Below the pieces are notes generated by a model. It ran no database searches. It saw nothing but the letters and a program-made list of their open reading frames with translations, and had not been told where the DNA came from. DNA of 8,815 nt, taken from Actinomycetota bacterium. GTDB taxonomy: Bacteria; Actinomycetota; Actinomycetes; Nanopelagicales; Nanopelagicaceae. Shown one piece after another: positions 1-5,494 of this stretch (position 1 is its first letter; every line of letters starts with the position of its first letter). A program made the translations under genes and the position numbers. The stretch covers positions 1 to 8,815 of the forward strand of contig WLPB01000033.1 of assembly GCA_009698975.1 (NCBI GenBank), in the 5' to 3' direction.

Positions 1-492
1 AACCGTTTCGTTTCAAGCCAGCCACAGTATTCAGCTCTCTGGCGTGTAATCGAAGCAGAGGTAGTTCCACTCTCGCGTAAAGAAGGAATCGGTCAGATTG
101 TTTGGTCGCCAATGGCGCAAGGTGTGCTGACTGGCAAGTACCTTCCAGGAAAGAAAGCTCCAGCTGGTTCTCGTGCAACAGATAAGAAGAGCGGCGCAAA
201 ATTTATTAGCAAGTGGCTCCGTGATGATGTTCTCACCGCAGTTGCTAACCTCAAGCCGATTGCAGATGAGGCCGGACTCACCATCGGCCAGCTATCAATC
301 GCCTGGGTACTCGCAAACGACAATGTTTCGTCAGCGATTATGGGGGCTACTAAGCCTTCACAGGTAAGAGAGAATGCAAAAGCCTCAGGGGTAAAACTCG
401 ATAAGAAGCAGATTGCAGCTATCGACAAAGTACTCGGCGATTTACCCGAGCGAGATCCTTCATTGAATAAGAGCCCAAACCCTCGCTCTTAA
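1..492 (+). CDS. Aldo/keto reductase, C-terminal part (5' end outside window)
   Basis: This is the last 163 residues of an NADPH-dependent aldo/keto reductase, a cytosolic TIM-barrel enzyme that reduces aldehydes or ketones. The frame is open from base 1 and ends at TAA 490-492. Visible landmarks, counted from the first codon here, are a QPQYS strand (7-11), WSPMAQGVLTGKY (35-47; a cofactor-binding loop of the family) and the GATKPSQVREN segment (115-125), which in this family binds the NADP(H) phosphates. The pattern resembles the potassium-channel-beta-subunit-like/YhdN-type branch. The catalytic Asp-Tyr-Lys-His tetrad lies upstream of the window, so activity cannot be judged and the substrate is unknown. 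An internal ATG at 112 is not the start, because homology continues before it. The stop lies 1 bp from the stop of the facing DUF3043 gene. Confidence 0.88.
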   Translation, partial: NRFVSSQPQYSALWRVIEAEVVPLSRKEGIGQIVWSPMAQGVLTGKYLPGKKAPAGSRATDKKSGAKFISKWLRDDVLTAVANLKPIADEAGLTIGQLSIAWVLANDNVSSAIMGATKPSQVRENAKASGVKLDKKQIAAIDKVLGDLPERDPSLNKSPNPRS

Positions 493-501
493 ACTAGAGC
501 G
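484..501. terminator. Small hairpin over two convergent stop codons; possible bidirectional terminator
   Basis: CGCTCT (484-489) and AGAGCG (496-501) are perfect inverted repeats with a 6-nt loop. The hairpin spans both the TAA of the aldo/keto reductase (490-492) and the TAG of the opposing DUF3043 gene (494-496). Two further outer C-G pairs (481-482 with 503-504) follow a mismatch. There is no T-tract on either strand, so it is not a classical intrinsic terminator. Its position where two transcripts must end suggests a shared transcript-end structure, but a 6-bp stem could arise by chance. Confidence 0.35.
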
Positions 502-1045
502 TGGTGCCAGCTTTAACGCTTGGCTTTGGAGTTCGCATTCGGCGCATCTGCGTTGATCGCAGCCATGCATACATTGCTAATCCCTTGATTGACGTTTCTG
601 GGAATTTTATAGCAAGTGCTTTCTTTAGCTTGCGTCGAAGCATGAGGCCATCAAGAATTGCGAGTGCCAGCACTCCCCACATCACATAGATTGACAGTAC
701 TTGTGTGAAAGGAACAATAACTTTTCCATTTTTATCGAGTTCGGTAGTTCCGGAAGAAATAGTCAGAATCAAAACGAAGAAGATAATGGGCAAGAAGAAC
801 TCACCGACAGATCTACGCGCATCTACAAAGTCACGAGTAAATCGTCTAGCTGGACCGCGATCACGCGCTGGCAGAGCATTCTCATCACCACGCATAAATG
901 CTTCGCGAGCAGCGATTCGTGCCACCTTTGCTTGCTCACGAGAACGCTTCTTCTCTTCCTTTGTGACGATAGGAGCTAGCCGTGGTTGCACACGCTCTGC
1001 ATCTTTACGCTTAGGGGTAGGACGGCCTTTTTTATCTTCGCTCAT
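494..1045 (-). CDS. DUF3043-type two-TM membrane protein
   Basis: This 183-residue protein of unknown function matches the actinobacterial DUF3043 family as I recall it. The N-terminus starts with a basic GRPTPKRK segment (7-14), followed by a charged, Lys/Arg-rich cytoplasmic region to about residue 80. Two hydrophobic helices follow (about 82-98 and 112-134), and the C-terminal tail is basic (LRRKLKKALAIKFP, 136-149). I chose ATG at 1043-1045, 30 codons inside the longest frame. The GRPTPKRK segment is the usual family N-terminus, the extra residues upstream overlap nadA and look like nadA shadow, and a TATAGT hexamer lies 6 nt before this ATG. It begins 7 bp after the nadA stop and may be read through from nadA as well as from its own promoter. 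No enzymatic motif is visible. Confidence 0.8.
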   Translation of the reverse strand: MSEDKKGRPTPKRKDAERVQPRLAPIVTKEEKKRSREQAKVARIAAREAFMRGDENALPARDRGPARRFTRDFVDARRSVGEFFLPIIFFVLILTISSGTTELDKNGKVIVPFTQVLSIYVMWGVLALAILDGLMLRRKLKKALAIKFPETSIKGLAMYAWLRSTQMRRMRTPKPSVKAGTTL

Positions 1046-1051
1046 AGGGCA

Positions 1052-1057
1052 ACTATA
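1052..1057 (-). promoter_or_regulatory. -10 element TATAGT for the DUF3043 gene, leaderless spacing
   Basis: On the minus strand TATAGT is followed by six bases (TGCCCT) and then the ATG at 1045. That would put the transcription start at or next to the A of the start codon. The hexamer overlaps the TAG stop of nadA. No convincing -35 is seen, and there is no Shine-Dalgarno sequence before the ATG, which agrees with a leaderless message. The assignment rests on spacing and sequence only. Confidence 0.5.
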
Positions 1058-2195
1058 GGGCGAGCATCCGCTCCAGCGCGAGCTTTGAGAAGTGTGCCAC
1101 TTTTTCGTCGACCTTAATCTGGTTGACCACATCACCCGCTACCAATGATTCCAGGGCCCAGACCAGGTGAGGCAGGTCTATTCGATTCATGGTGGAGCAG
1201 TAGCAGACTGTTCTATCAAGGAAATAAACGTTCTTATCGGGGTTTTCATTTGCCAAACGGTTAACGAGATTGAGCTCAGTTCCTACCGCCCATGATGTTC
1301 CTGGAGCTGAATCGGTAACAGTTCTAATAATCTTCTCTGTGCTTCCGACTACATCGGCGGCTTTCACAACATCATGTTGGCACTCGGGGTGAACAATGAT
1401 TTGAATCTCTGGGATGCGTTCGCGGTATCCAGTGATTGAATCAACGGTAAAGCGCCCGTGAACAGAACAATGTCCTCGCCAGAGAATCATCTTTGCATTG
1501 CGAATTTCTTCTACCGTCAAACCACCTTGAGGCTTCCATGGGTTCCACACAACACAATCCGATTCGAGTAAACCGAGATTTTGAACGGCTGTATTGCGGC
1601 CAAGATGTTGGTCAGGAAGGAATAAAACTTTCTCGCCCTGGGCAAATGCCCAGCGAAGAGATTTCTCTGCATTTGATGAGGTGCAGATTGTTCCGCCATT
1701 TTCTCCAGTGAAACTCTTAATCGCAGCCGATGAATTCATATAGGTAACTGGCACAGTGACATCTGCAAATCCGAGAGTCTTTAGATCGCTCCAACATTGA
1801 TCAACTTGGGCAGCGGTTGCCATATCTGCCATAGAACAGCCGGCAGCCAAATCAGGAAGAATGACTTTTTGATGTTCGTTGGTGAGGATGTCAGCGCTCT
1901 CTGCCATGAAGTGAACGCCGCAGAAGATAATAAATTCAGCGCTCGATTGGTCAGCTGCCGCCTGGGCTAACTTAAATGAATCACCTCTAATGTCGGCAAA
2001 TTCAATTACTTCATCGCGCTGATAGTGATGGCCCAAAATCATGACTCGTTCGCCAAGTATCTCTTTCGCAGCTTGAGCTCGTGTGCGCAATGTGGGATCG
2101 CTGGCTTCAGGTAGCTCACCCTCGCAGCTGACTCCGCGCTCTGAGGCGAGGTCGCGACCTTGGCCAAGGAGCAGGAGCTGAGAGAGTGAAGACAT
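1053..2195 (-). CDS. nadA: Quinolinate synthase NadA
   Basis: This 380-residue cytosolic enzyme condenses iminoaspartate with dihydroxyacetone phosphate to quinolinate, the second step of de novo NAD synthesis, using a [4Fe-4S] cluster. Landmarks are ILGHHYQRDEVI (53-64), FADIRGDSF (66-74), FCGVHFMAESADIL (91-104), the ladder LPDLAAGCSMAD with Cys-120, VTYMNSSAAIKS (150-161), LFLPDQHLGRNT (191-202), WRGHCSVHGRF (239-249), HPECQHDV with Cys-272, and CYCSTMN near the end. The three cluster ligands are inferred to be Cys-120, Cys-272 and one of Cys-331/333, most likely 333 because it precedes STMN. About 40 poorly conserved residues precede the first conserved block. ATG at 2193-2195 is used; GGTGAG about 10 nt upstream is a weak ribosome-site candidate. 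The gene diverges from erpA across 59 bp. No nadB or nadC is visible here, so the rest of the pathway must lie elsewhere. Confidence 0.95.
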   Translation of the reverse strand: MSSLSQLLLLGQGRDLASERGVSCEGELPEASDPTLRTRAQAAKEILGERVMILGHHYQRDEVIEFADIRGDSFKLAQAAADQSSAEFIIFCGVHFMAESADILTNEHQKVILPDLAAGCSMADMATAAQVDQCWSDLKTLGFADVTVPVTYMNSSAAIKSFTGENGGTICTSSNAEKSLRWAFAQGEKVLFLPDQHLGRNTAVQNLGLLESDCVVWNPWKPQGGLTVEEIRNAKMILWRGHCSVHGRFTVDSITGYRERIPEIQIIVHPECQHDVVKAADVVGSTEKIIRTVTDSAPGTSWAVGTELNLVNRLANENPDKNVYFLDRTVCYCSTMNRIDLPHLVWALESLVAGDVVNQIKVDEKVAHFSKLALERMLAL

Positions 2196-2201
2196 GGGTC
2201 A

Positions 2202-2230
2202 ATCTCACCGCTTTTGAGTCGCAACAGCAA
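2202..2230 (-). promoter_or_regulatory. Weak -35/-10 candidate for nadA
   Basis: Reading the minus strand, TTGCTG (2225-2230) and TGAGAT (2202-2207) are separated by 17 bp, and six bases then lead to the nadA ATG. Each hexamer matches only three of six sigma-70 consensus positions and the -10 lacks the usual A at position 2. The spacing would give a leaderless transcript like those proposed for the neighbours. An alternative reading is that GGTGAG within this stretch is a ribosome site on a longer leader. The two ideas exclude each other. Confidence 0.25.
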
Positions 2231-2241
2231 GCCGAGACGGG

Positions 2242-2247
2242 TATTCT
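2242..2247 (+). promoter_or_regulatory. -10 element TATTCT for erpA, leaderless spacing
   Basis: TATTCT is followed by seven bases and then the ATG at 2255. There is no purine-rich ribosome site in front of that ATG, so a leaderless transcript starting at the A is the simplest reading. Positions 17 bp upstream do not resemble a -35. The hexamer also argues for ATG 2255 over the in-frame GTG at 2186, which lies upstream of this promoter. Confidence 0.5.
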
Positions 2248-2254
2248 TCGCCAC

Positions 2255-2617
2255 ATGACAACAGAAACTCCACAGAGCACAGTAGATATCACCACCGGCA
2301 TCGCACTGACAGATACCGCTGCCGCTAAGGTCGCAGCGCTTTTGGCGCAGGAAGGCCGCGACGATCTCTATCTCCGTGTCGCAGTACAACCAGGCGGTTG
2401 TTCTGGTCTTCGTTACCAGCTCTACTTCGATGACCGTAACCAAGATGGAGATATCACTCGCGAATTTGGCGCAGTCAAGGTTGTCGTAGACAAGATGAGT
2501 GATCCGTACTTGATGGGTGCGACAGTTGACTTCGTTGACACCATCGAGAAGCAGGGATTCACTATTGATAATCCAAATGCCGGAGGCTCATGTGCCTGTG
2601 GCGATTCCTTTAGCTAG
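2255..2617 (+). CDS. erpA: A-type iron-sulfur cluster carrier (ErpA/IscA/HesB family)
   Basis: This 120-residue cytosolic protein receives Fe-S clusters from the assembly machinery and passes them to client enzymes. The HesB-like fold is complete: a start near GIALTDTAAAKVAALL (15-30), then LRVAVQPGGCSGLRY with Cys-49, and a C-terminal GGSCACGDSFS with Cys-113 and Cys-115. These are the three conserved cluster-binding cysteines in the usual C-(n)-CxC arrangement. The start was placed at ATG 2255 rather than GTG 2186, because the extra 23 residues have no family likeness, would overlap nadA and precede the -10 hexamer. The gene is divergent from nadA, whose product needs a [4Fe-4S] cluster, and is followed after 17 bp by adoK. 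The family is certain; the specific name erpA is by analogy with mycobacterial synteny. Confidence 0.92.
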   Translation: MTTETPQSTVDITTGIALTDTAAAKVAALLAQEGRDDLYLRVAVQPGGCSGLRYQLYFDDRNQDGDITREFGAVKVVVDKMSDPYLMGATVDFVDTIEKQGFTIDNPNAGGSCACGDSFS

Positions 2618-2633
2618 TCGCTCAATCTAGCTA
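2611..2633 (+). repeat. 7-bp inverted repeat filling the erpA-adoK gap
   Basis: TAGCTAG (2611-2617) is followed by a 9-nt loop and then CTAGCTA (2627-2633), a perfect 7-bp stem. The left arm contains the erpA stop TAG and the right arm ends one base before the adoK ATG (2635). A G-T and a T-A pair could extend it over the A of the start codon. The tetramer CTAG occurs three times in this short span. No T-tract follows. It could mask adoK initiation in the transcript, or on DNA act as an operator with two CTAG-rich half sites. Confidence 0.5.
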
Positions 2634-2634
2634 G

Positions 2635-3612
2635 ATGAAGATTGGTGTTGCTGGTTCTGTTGGTTTAGATCACATCATGACTTTCTCCGGAAAGTTCACA
2701 GACTCTCTTGTCGCAGGCTCTCTAGAAAAAGTCTCGCTCTCGTTTCTCGTCGATGGACTACAGGTGCGTCGCGGCGGTTGTGCTGCAAATATCTCTTTCG
2801 GTTTGGCAAATTTGGGAGTCACTCCCATATTGATTGCCGCTGTTGGTAAGGACTGGGCTGATTACGATGCCTGGCTAACGCGTCATGGCGTTGATACCGG
2901 ACATGTACTTATTTCGACAGAGCAACATACTGCCCACTTTAGCGTGACTACCGATACTGAACTCAACCAAATTGCGTCCTTCTACCCAGGTGCTATGTCC
3001 GAGGCACGCAACATTGAATTACAACCCATCATGGACAAGACAGGTCGCTTAGATTTACTTGTTATTTCACCAGATGATCCGGAGGCGATGTTGCGCCATA
3101 TGGAAGTCGCTCTCGAACTTGGGATCCCGGTCGCCGCCGATCCATCGCAGCAGATGGCACGTATGTCTGGCGAAGAGATTAAGAAATTGATTGATGGCGC
3201 TACCTATCTCTTTATGAATGAGTATGAACTCGCGTTAGCCATTCAAAAGACCGGCTGGAGCGATAACGAGATTTTGCAGCGCGTTAAGTTTCGCATAACA
3301 ACTTCAGGCTCGAGTGGCGCGAGAGTCGAAAGTGCCGCTGGCGAATTTATCAAAGTGGGTTGTGCCCAAGAGAAGGCGAAGGTTGATCCCACTGGAGTCG
3401 GTGACTCCTTTAGATCCGGTTTTGTAGCTGGTCTATCGTGGGGTCTATCTCACGAGCGATGCGCCCAGCTTGGTTCGATGATTGCAACCTATGTAATCGA
3501 AACAATGGGAACCCAGGAATATAAGTTCACATCAGCTGAATTTCTTACGCGCTTTGAAGAGTCATTTGGAAGTAGCGCAGCTCAAGAAATCGCACCGCAC
3601 TTAACCGCGTAG
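2635..3612 (+). CDS. adoK: Adenosine kinase AdoK, PfkB/ribokinase family
   Basis: This 325-residue cytosolic kinase is predicted to phosphorylate adenosine to AMP with ATP, in purine salvage. The sequence is strikingly close to what I recall of M. tuberculosis AdoK (Rv2202c, formerly cbhK): VSLSFLVD (33-40), IASFYPGAMSEARNI (113-127), ADPSQQ (168-173), DPTGVGDSFRSGF (251-263) and GTQE (292-295). PfkB signature 1 is RRGGCAANISFGLANLG (45-61). Signature 2 carries the presumed catalytic base Asp-257 in GVGD, with the anion-hole glycines before it. Asp-12 is placed as the ribose-binding aspartate near the N-terminus. The DPTGVGD form instead of the common DTxGAGD is, to my memory, typical of this subfamily. 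The start ATG lies 17 bp after erpA with no clear Shine-Dalgarno and an intervening hairpin. The 3' end overlaps the convergent desulfurase-like gene by 12 bp. Substrate is by homology; another nucleoside or sugar remains possible. Confidence 0.88.
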   Translation: MKIGVAGSVGLDHIMTFSGKFTDSLVAGSLEKVSLSFLVDGLQVRRGGCAANISFGLANLGVTPILIAAVGKDWADYDAWLTRHGVDTGHVLISTEQHTAHFSVTTDTELNQIASFYPGAMSEARNIELQPIMDKTGRLDLLVISPDDPEAMLRHMEVALELGIPVAADPSQQMARMSGEEIKKLIDGATYLFMNEYELALAIQKTGWSDNEILQRVKFRITTSGSSGARVESAAGEFIKVGCAQEKAKVDPTGVGDSFRSGFVAGLSWGLSHERCAQLGSMIATYVIETMGTQEYKFTSAEFLTRFEESFGSSAAQEIAPHLTA

Positions 3613-3617
3613 TTGAG
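3600..3617. terminator. Small hairpin over the overlapping convergent stops of adoK and the desulfurase-like gene
   Basis: CTTAAC (3600-3605) and GTTGAG (3612-3617) can form six pairs, one of them G-T, around a 6-nt loop. The structure contains the stop codons of both genes (3601-3603 on minus, 3610-3612 on plus). There is no T-tract. The geometry is the same as at 484-501: six pairs, six-base loop, both stops inside. Stem stability is low, so termination function is tentative. Confidence 0.25.
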
Positions 3618-4671
3618 ATAAAACCGAAACAATATTTGCAACTAGATAATCAATCTCGTCTTGCGTGCTCTCAGCATGGAAAGTCATTCTCAGATGCCCT
3701 GTTGTAGGTAGGCCCATCGCGGCAATCACATGGCTCGGAGTGAGATCTTCTGGCGAACACGCAGAACCAGCATCTAGCTCAATGTGGAGCGGCTGTAATG
3801 AGCGAAGCAATTCTTCCGAACTTATGCCATCAATTAAAAATGAGAGATAACGTGATTCAGCACCAGAATCTGCAGCCACGACGGATACCCCATCAATTTT
3901 TGAGAGAGCAGCAGCGGCATATTTGCGTAATGCGAATATTGAAGTAAGGGATTCTTTATAGAGAGTAAGCGCAATAGCAGCGCCCACCAAGAGCGGAAGT
4001 GAGTAGCTTCCTGGAGTTCTAATGGGGGCAATATGGGGGAGTGGATATCTGTATTTTGCTGGCTCTGAAATATAGAGGAGGCCAAGTCCGCCAGGCCCGC
4101 CCCAAGAGGTGCTATCGAATATTGCAGATGAAACTCCAGTAAGCATTGTGGCATTTGGTATGTCGTGAGATGCGTCAAGAATGATGTGTGCGGATGAGGC
4201 AAAATTCTCCTTAACTACATCGATACCGTTCTGCCTTACTCCCGTTTCACCATTGCAGCTCTGAAGAACAATAAGTGATGGTGCTGATGGAATTTCAGAG
4301 ATGTTTTTATAGAGGCCATCTCTTCCGACGTTCAGTTCAAATTTTCCGCCGCTATGGGCTCTCGCAACTGCTCGAATTTTCCCTAAATCAATAGAGCTGG
4401 TGACAAGTTCAAGCTCTGGAGTAAGGAGCCCCGATATCGCGAGAAAATAGGCAAGATTTGGCTCACCTACGACTTCAAGTTGTGATGGCCGGGCTCCTAG
4501 GTGGCTCGCCAATTCCTCTAGGCATCCGTGGCGAAGGGCGGCGGCTTTCGTTGCTGCTTGCGAGCTCTTCTTAGGATCGGCCCAACCATCTGCCAGGGCG
4601 ACTGAAATCGCCTCCCGAATAGATGGCGCTAATGGCGCTTCGGAGGTGAAGTTACTTGTGAGGTGAACCAC
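3601..4671 (-). CDS. Cysteine desulfurase-like class V aminotransferase-fold protein lacking the PLP lysine
   Basis: This 356-residue protein has the full-length fold of NifS/IscS-type cysteine desulfurases, which normally strip sulfur from cysteine with PLP for Fe-S or thio-compound synthesis. Recognisable blocks are LQSCNGETGVRQ (136-147), LDASHD with Asp-166 at the PLP-ring aspartate, STSWGGPGGLGLLY (187-200) and AGSACSPEDLTPSHVIAAMGL (301-321), whose Cys-305 matches the sulfur-accepting loop cysteine. In active enzymes the third block reads S-x-H-K-x-x-G-P. Here Thr-188 and Ser-189 stand where His and the Schiff-base Lys should be. The usual phosphate-binding SGATEAN block is GEPNLAYF (69-76), and the His of the E-H-x-A block is Leu (IDLGK, 94-98). 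It therefore looks like a pseudoenzyme or an enzyme of altered chemistry. The frame is intact, so this is not a decayed gene. The start is GTG 4669-4671, with TAGCCT 7 nt upstream. It is divergent from ctaC. Confidence 0.82.
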   Translation of the reverse strand: MVHLTSNFTSEAPLAPSIREAISVALADGWADPKKSSQAATKAAALRHGCLEELASHLGARPSQLEVVGEPNLAYFLAISGLLTPELELVTSSIDLGKIRAVARAHSGGKFELNVGRDGLYKNISEIPSAPSLIVLQSCNGETGVRQNGIDVVKENFASSAHIILDASHDIPNATMLTGVSSAIFDSTSWGGPGGLGLLYISEPAKYRYPLPHIAPIRTPGSYSLPLLVGAAIALTLYKESLTSIFALRKYAAAALSKIDGVSVVAADSGAESRYLSFLIDGISSEELLRSLQPLHIELDAGSACSPEDLTPSHVIAAMGLPTTGHLRMTFHAESTQDEIDYLVANIVSVLSQLRG

Positions 4672-4678
4672 CCGCCCT

Positions 4679-4684
4679 AGGCTA
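4679..4684 (-). promoter_or_regulatory. -10 element TAGCCT for the desulfurase-like gene, leaderless spacing
   Basis: On the minus strand TAGCCT is followed by seven bases (AGGGCGG) and then the GTG start at 4671. No other start codon lies in frame upstream before this element. The GGGCGG right before GTG is not a Shine-Dalgarno at usable distance. No clear -35 is seen. It lies 33 bp from the oppositely oriented ctaC -10, so the two promoters share a 58-bp spacer and could compete for polymerase. Confidence 0.45.
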
Positions 4685-4717
4685 CTCGTTGGTGGGGCTT
4701 CTTTCCTCTTGCGCCAC

Positions 4718-4723
4718 TATCCT
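4718..4723 (+). promoter_or_regulatory. -10 element TATCCT for the ctaCDF run, leaderless spacing
   Basis: TATCCT is followed by six bases (TACACC) and then the ctaC ATG at 4730, placing a likely transcription start on the A of ATG. No ribosome site precedes the ATG. TTGGTG at 4689-4694 looks like a -35 but is 23 bp away, too far for ordinary spacing. The hexamer rules against the alternative TTG start at 4709, which lies upstream of it. Confidence 0.5.
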
Positions 4724-4729
4724 TACACC

Positions 4730-5494
4730 ATGCCTGCACCTCAATTTAAGCGCACCGCGATAAAGGTTCTGCTCGCACTGGCGACGCCCTTTCTGCTCGC
4801 AGGGTGCTCCTTTGATTCCGACAAGATCTCAGGTCTTGGATACCCAAAGGGAACATCGAGCGTTAACGATATTTCGCTCTCGTTGTGGCAAGGTGCATGG
4901 ATCGCTGCAGCAGTTGTTGGCGTCATCACTTTTATTTTGATTATCTGGCCGGCGATCTTTCACCGCGCAAAACCTTCCAAGGGCGAGTTTCCAAAGCAGA
5001 CTCAATACAACATTCCAGTTGAAATTCTCTACACCGTAATCCCATTCATTATCGTTGCAGTGCTCTTCTATTTCACCGCAGTCAAAGAGACAAAGATTGT
5101 TGACCTCAAGACTCCGGCTGCTCATCAAATCTCAGTCGAAGGCATTCAGTGGTCATGGCAATTTGGTTATCCTGAAGCAGGACCAAAAGCGGTAGTAACT
5201 GGCACTCCAGAGAATCCACCAACGCTCTATCTGCCACTAGGGGAGAGCGTTCGATTTACAATTACTTCAAATGATGTTGTCCACGGTTTCTGGATTCCGG
5301 CATTTATGATTCAGATGCAGAATTTGCCTGATCGCACCAACTACATTCAATTTACCGCGCAAGAGCTTGGTGAGTTCCCAGGTCGATGCAACATTCTCTG
5401 CGGACGAAATCACACTCAAATGATCTTTACGGTCAAGGTTGTTACTCCTGAGCAGTATCAGAGTTATCTCGAAACATTGAAGGCAGGGGCATAA
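4730..5494 (+). CDS. ctaC: Cytochrome c oxidase subunit II CtaC (lipoprotein, CuA)
   Basis: This 254-residue subunit of the aa3-type oxidase carries the dinuclear CuA centre that accepts electrons from cytochrome c and feeds subunit I. A signal peptide with lipobox LLAGC (22-26) predicts lipidation at Cys-26. Two membrane helices follow (about 55-77 and 97-117). The extracytoplasmic cupredoxin domain contains the WSWQFGY aromatic patch (141-147) used for electron entry, then GFWIP preceded by His-185. CuA ligands visible are His-185, Cys-220, Cys-224, His-228 and Met-231. Between the two cysteines the motif is CNILC: the Glu of the common CxExC, whose carbonyl binds CuA and whose side chain binds Mg, is Ile-222 here. 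The start is ATG 4730, not the upstream TTG. The stop TAA overlaps the ctaD ATG by one base, so translation is probably coupled. Confidence 0.95.
   Translation: MPAPQFKRTAIKVLLALATPFLLAGCSFDSDKISGLGYPKGTSSVNDISLSLWQGAWIAAAVVGVITFILIIWPAIFHRAKPSKGEFPKQTQYNIPVEILYTVIPFIIVAVLFYFTAVKETKIVDLKTPAAHQISVEGIQWSWQFGYPEAGPKAVVTGTPENPPTLYLPLGESVRFTITSNDVVHGFWIPAFMIQMQNLPDRTNYIQFTAQELGEFPGRCNILCGRNHTQMIFTVKVVTPEQYQSYLETLKAGA
5479..5489 (+). promoter_or_regulatory. Ribosome binding site of ctaD
   Basis: GAAGG (5479-5483) lies 10 nt before the ctaD ATG, and AGGGG (5485-5489) lies 4 nt before it. Either could pair with the 16S rRNA tail. It lies inside the last codons of ctaC. Its presence contrasts with the lack of any such sequence before ctaC itself. 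Confidence 0.5.

Noticed and set aside
705..1058. Plus-strand open frame of 117 codons opposite the DUF3043 gene
   Set aside because: It is a shadow of the minus-strand gene with no motif, no ribosome site and no neighbour on that strand.
1046..1135. 30-codon N-terminal extension of the DUF3043 gene to ATG 1135
   Set aside because: It overlaps the end of nadA, has no family likeness, and the TATAGT hexamer and GRPTPKRK segment point to ATG 1045.
2186..2254. GTG 2186 as start of the A-type carrier gene
   Set aside because: The extra residues are unlike the family, overlap nadA, and lie upstream of the TATTCT promoter element.
2039..2443. Minus-strand open frame of 134 codons across the nadA-erpA junction
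   Set aside because: It overlaps two well-identified genes and its translation has no recognisable domain.
3385..3423. DPTGVGD instead of DTxGAGD in the kinase, as a possible active-site defect
   Set aside because: Asp-257 and the glycines remain, and the same form is what I recall for mycobacterial AdoK, so it is a subfamily trait.
3834..4202. Minus-strand open frame of 122 codons inside the desulfurase-like gene
   Set aside because: It is an alternate frame of a gene whose conserved blocks are all in the other frame; low-complexity His/Leu-rich translation.
3601..4671. Desulfurase-like gene as a decaying pseudogene
   Set aside because: The frame is uninterrupted over 356 codons, other motifs are well kept and a plausible promoter is present; loss of one key residue alone does not show decay.
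4709..4729. TTG 4709 as start of ctaC
   Set aside because: It precedes the TATCCT element and adds seven residues before a normal lipoprotein signal peptide; ATG 4730 is better.
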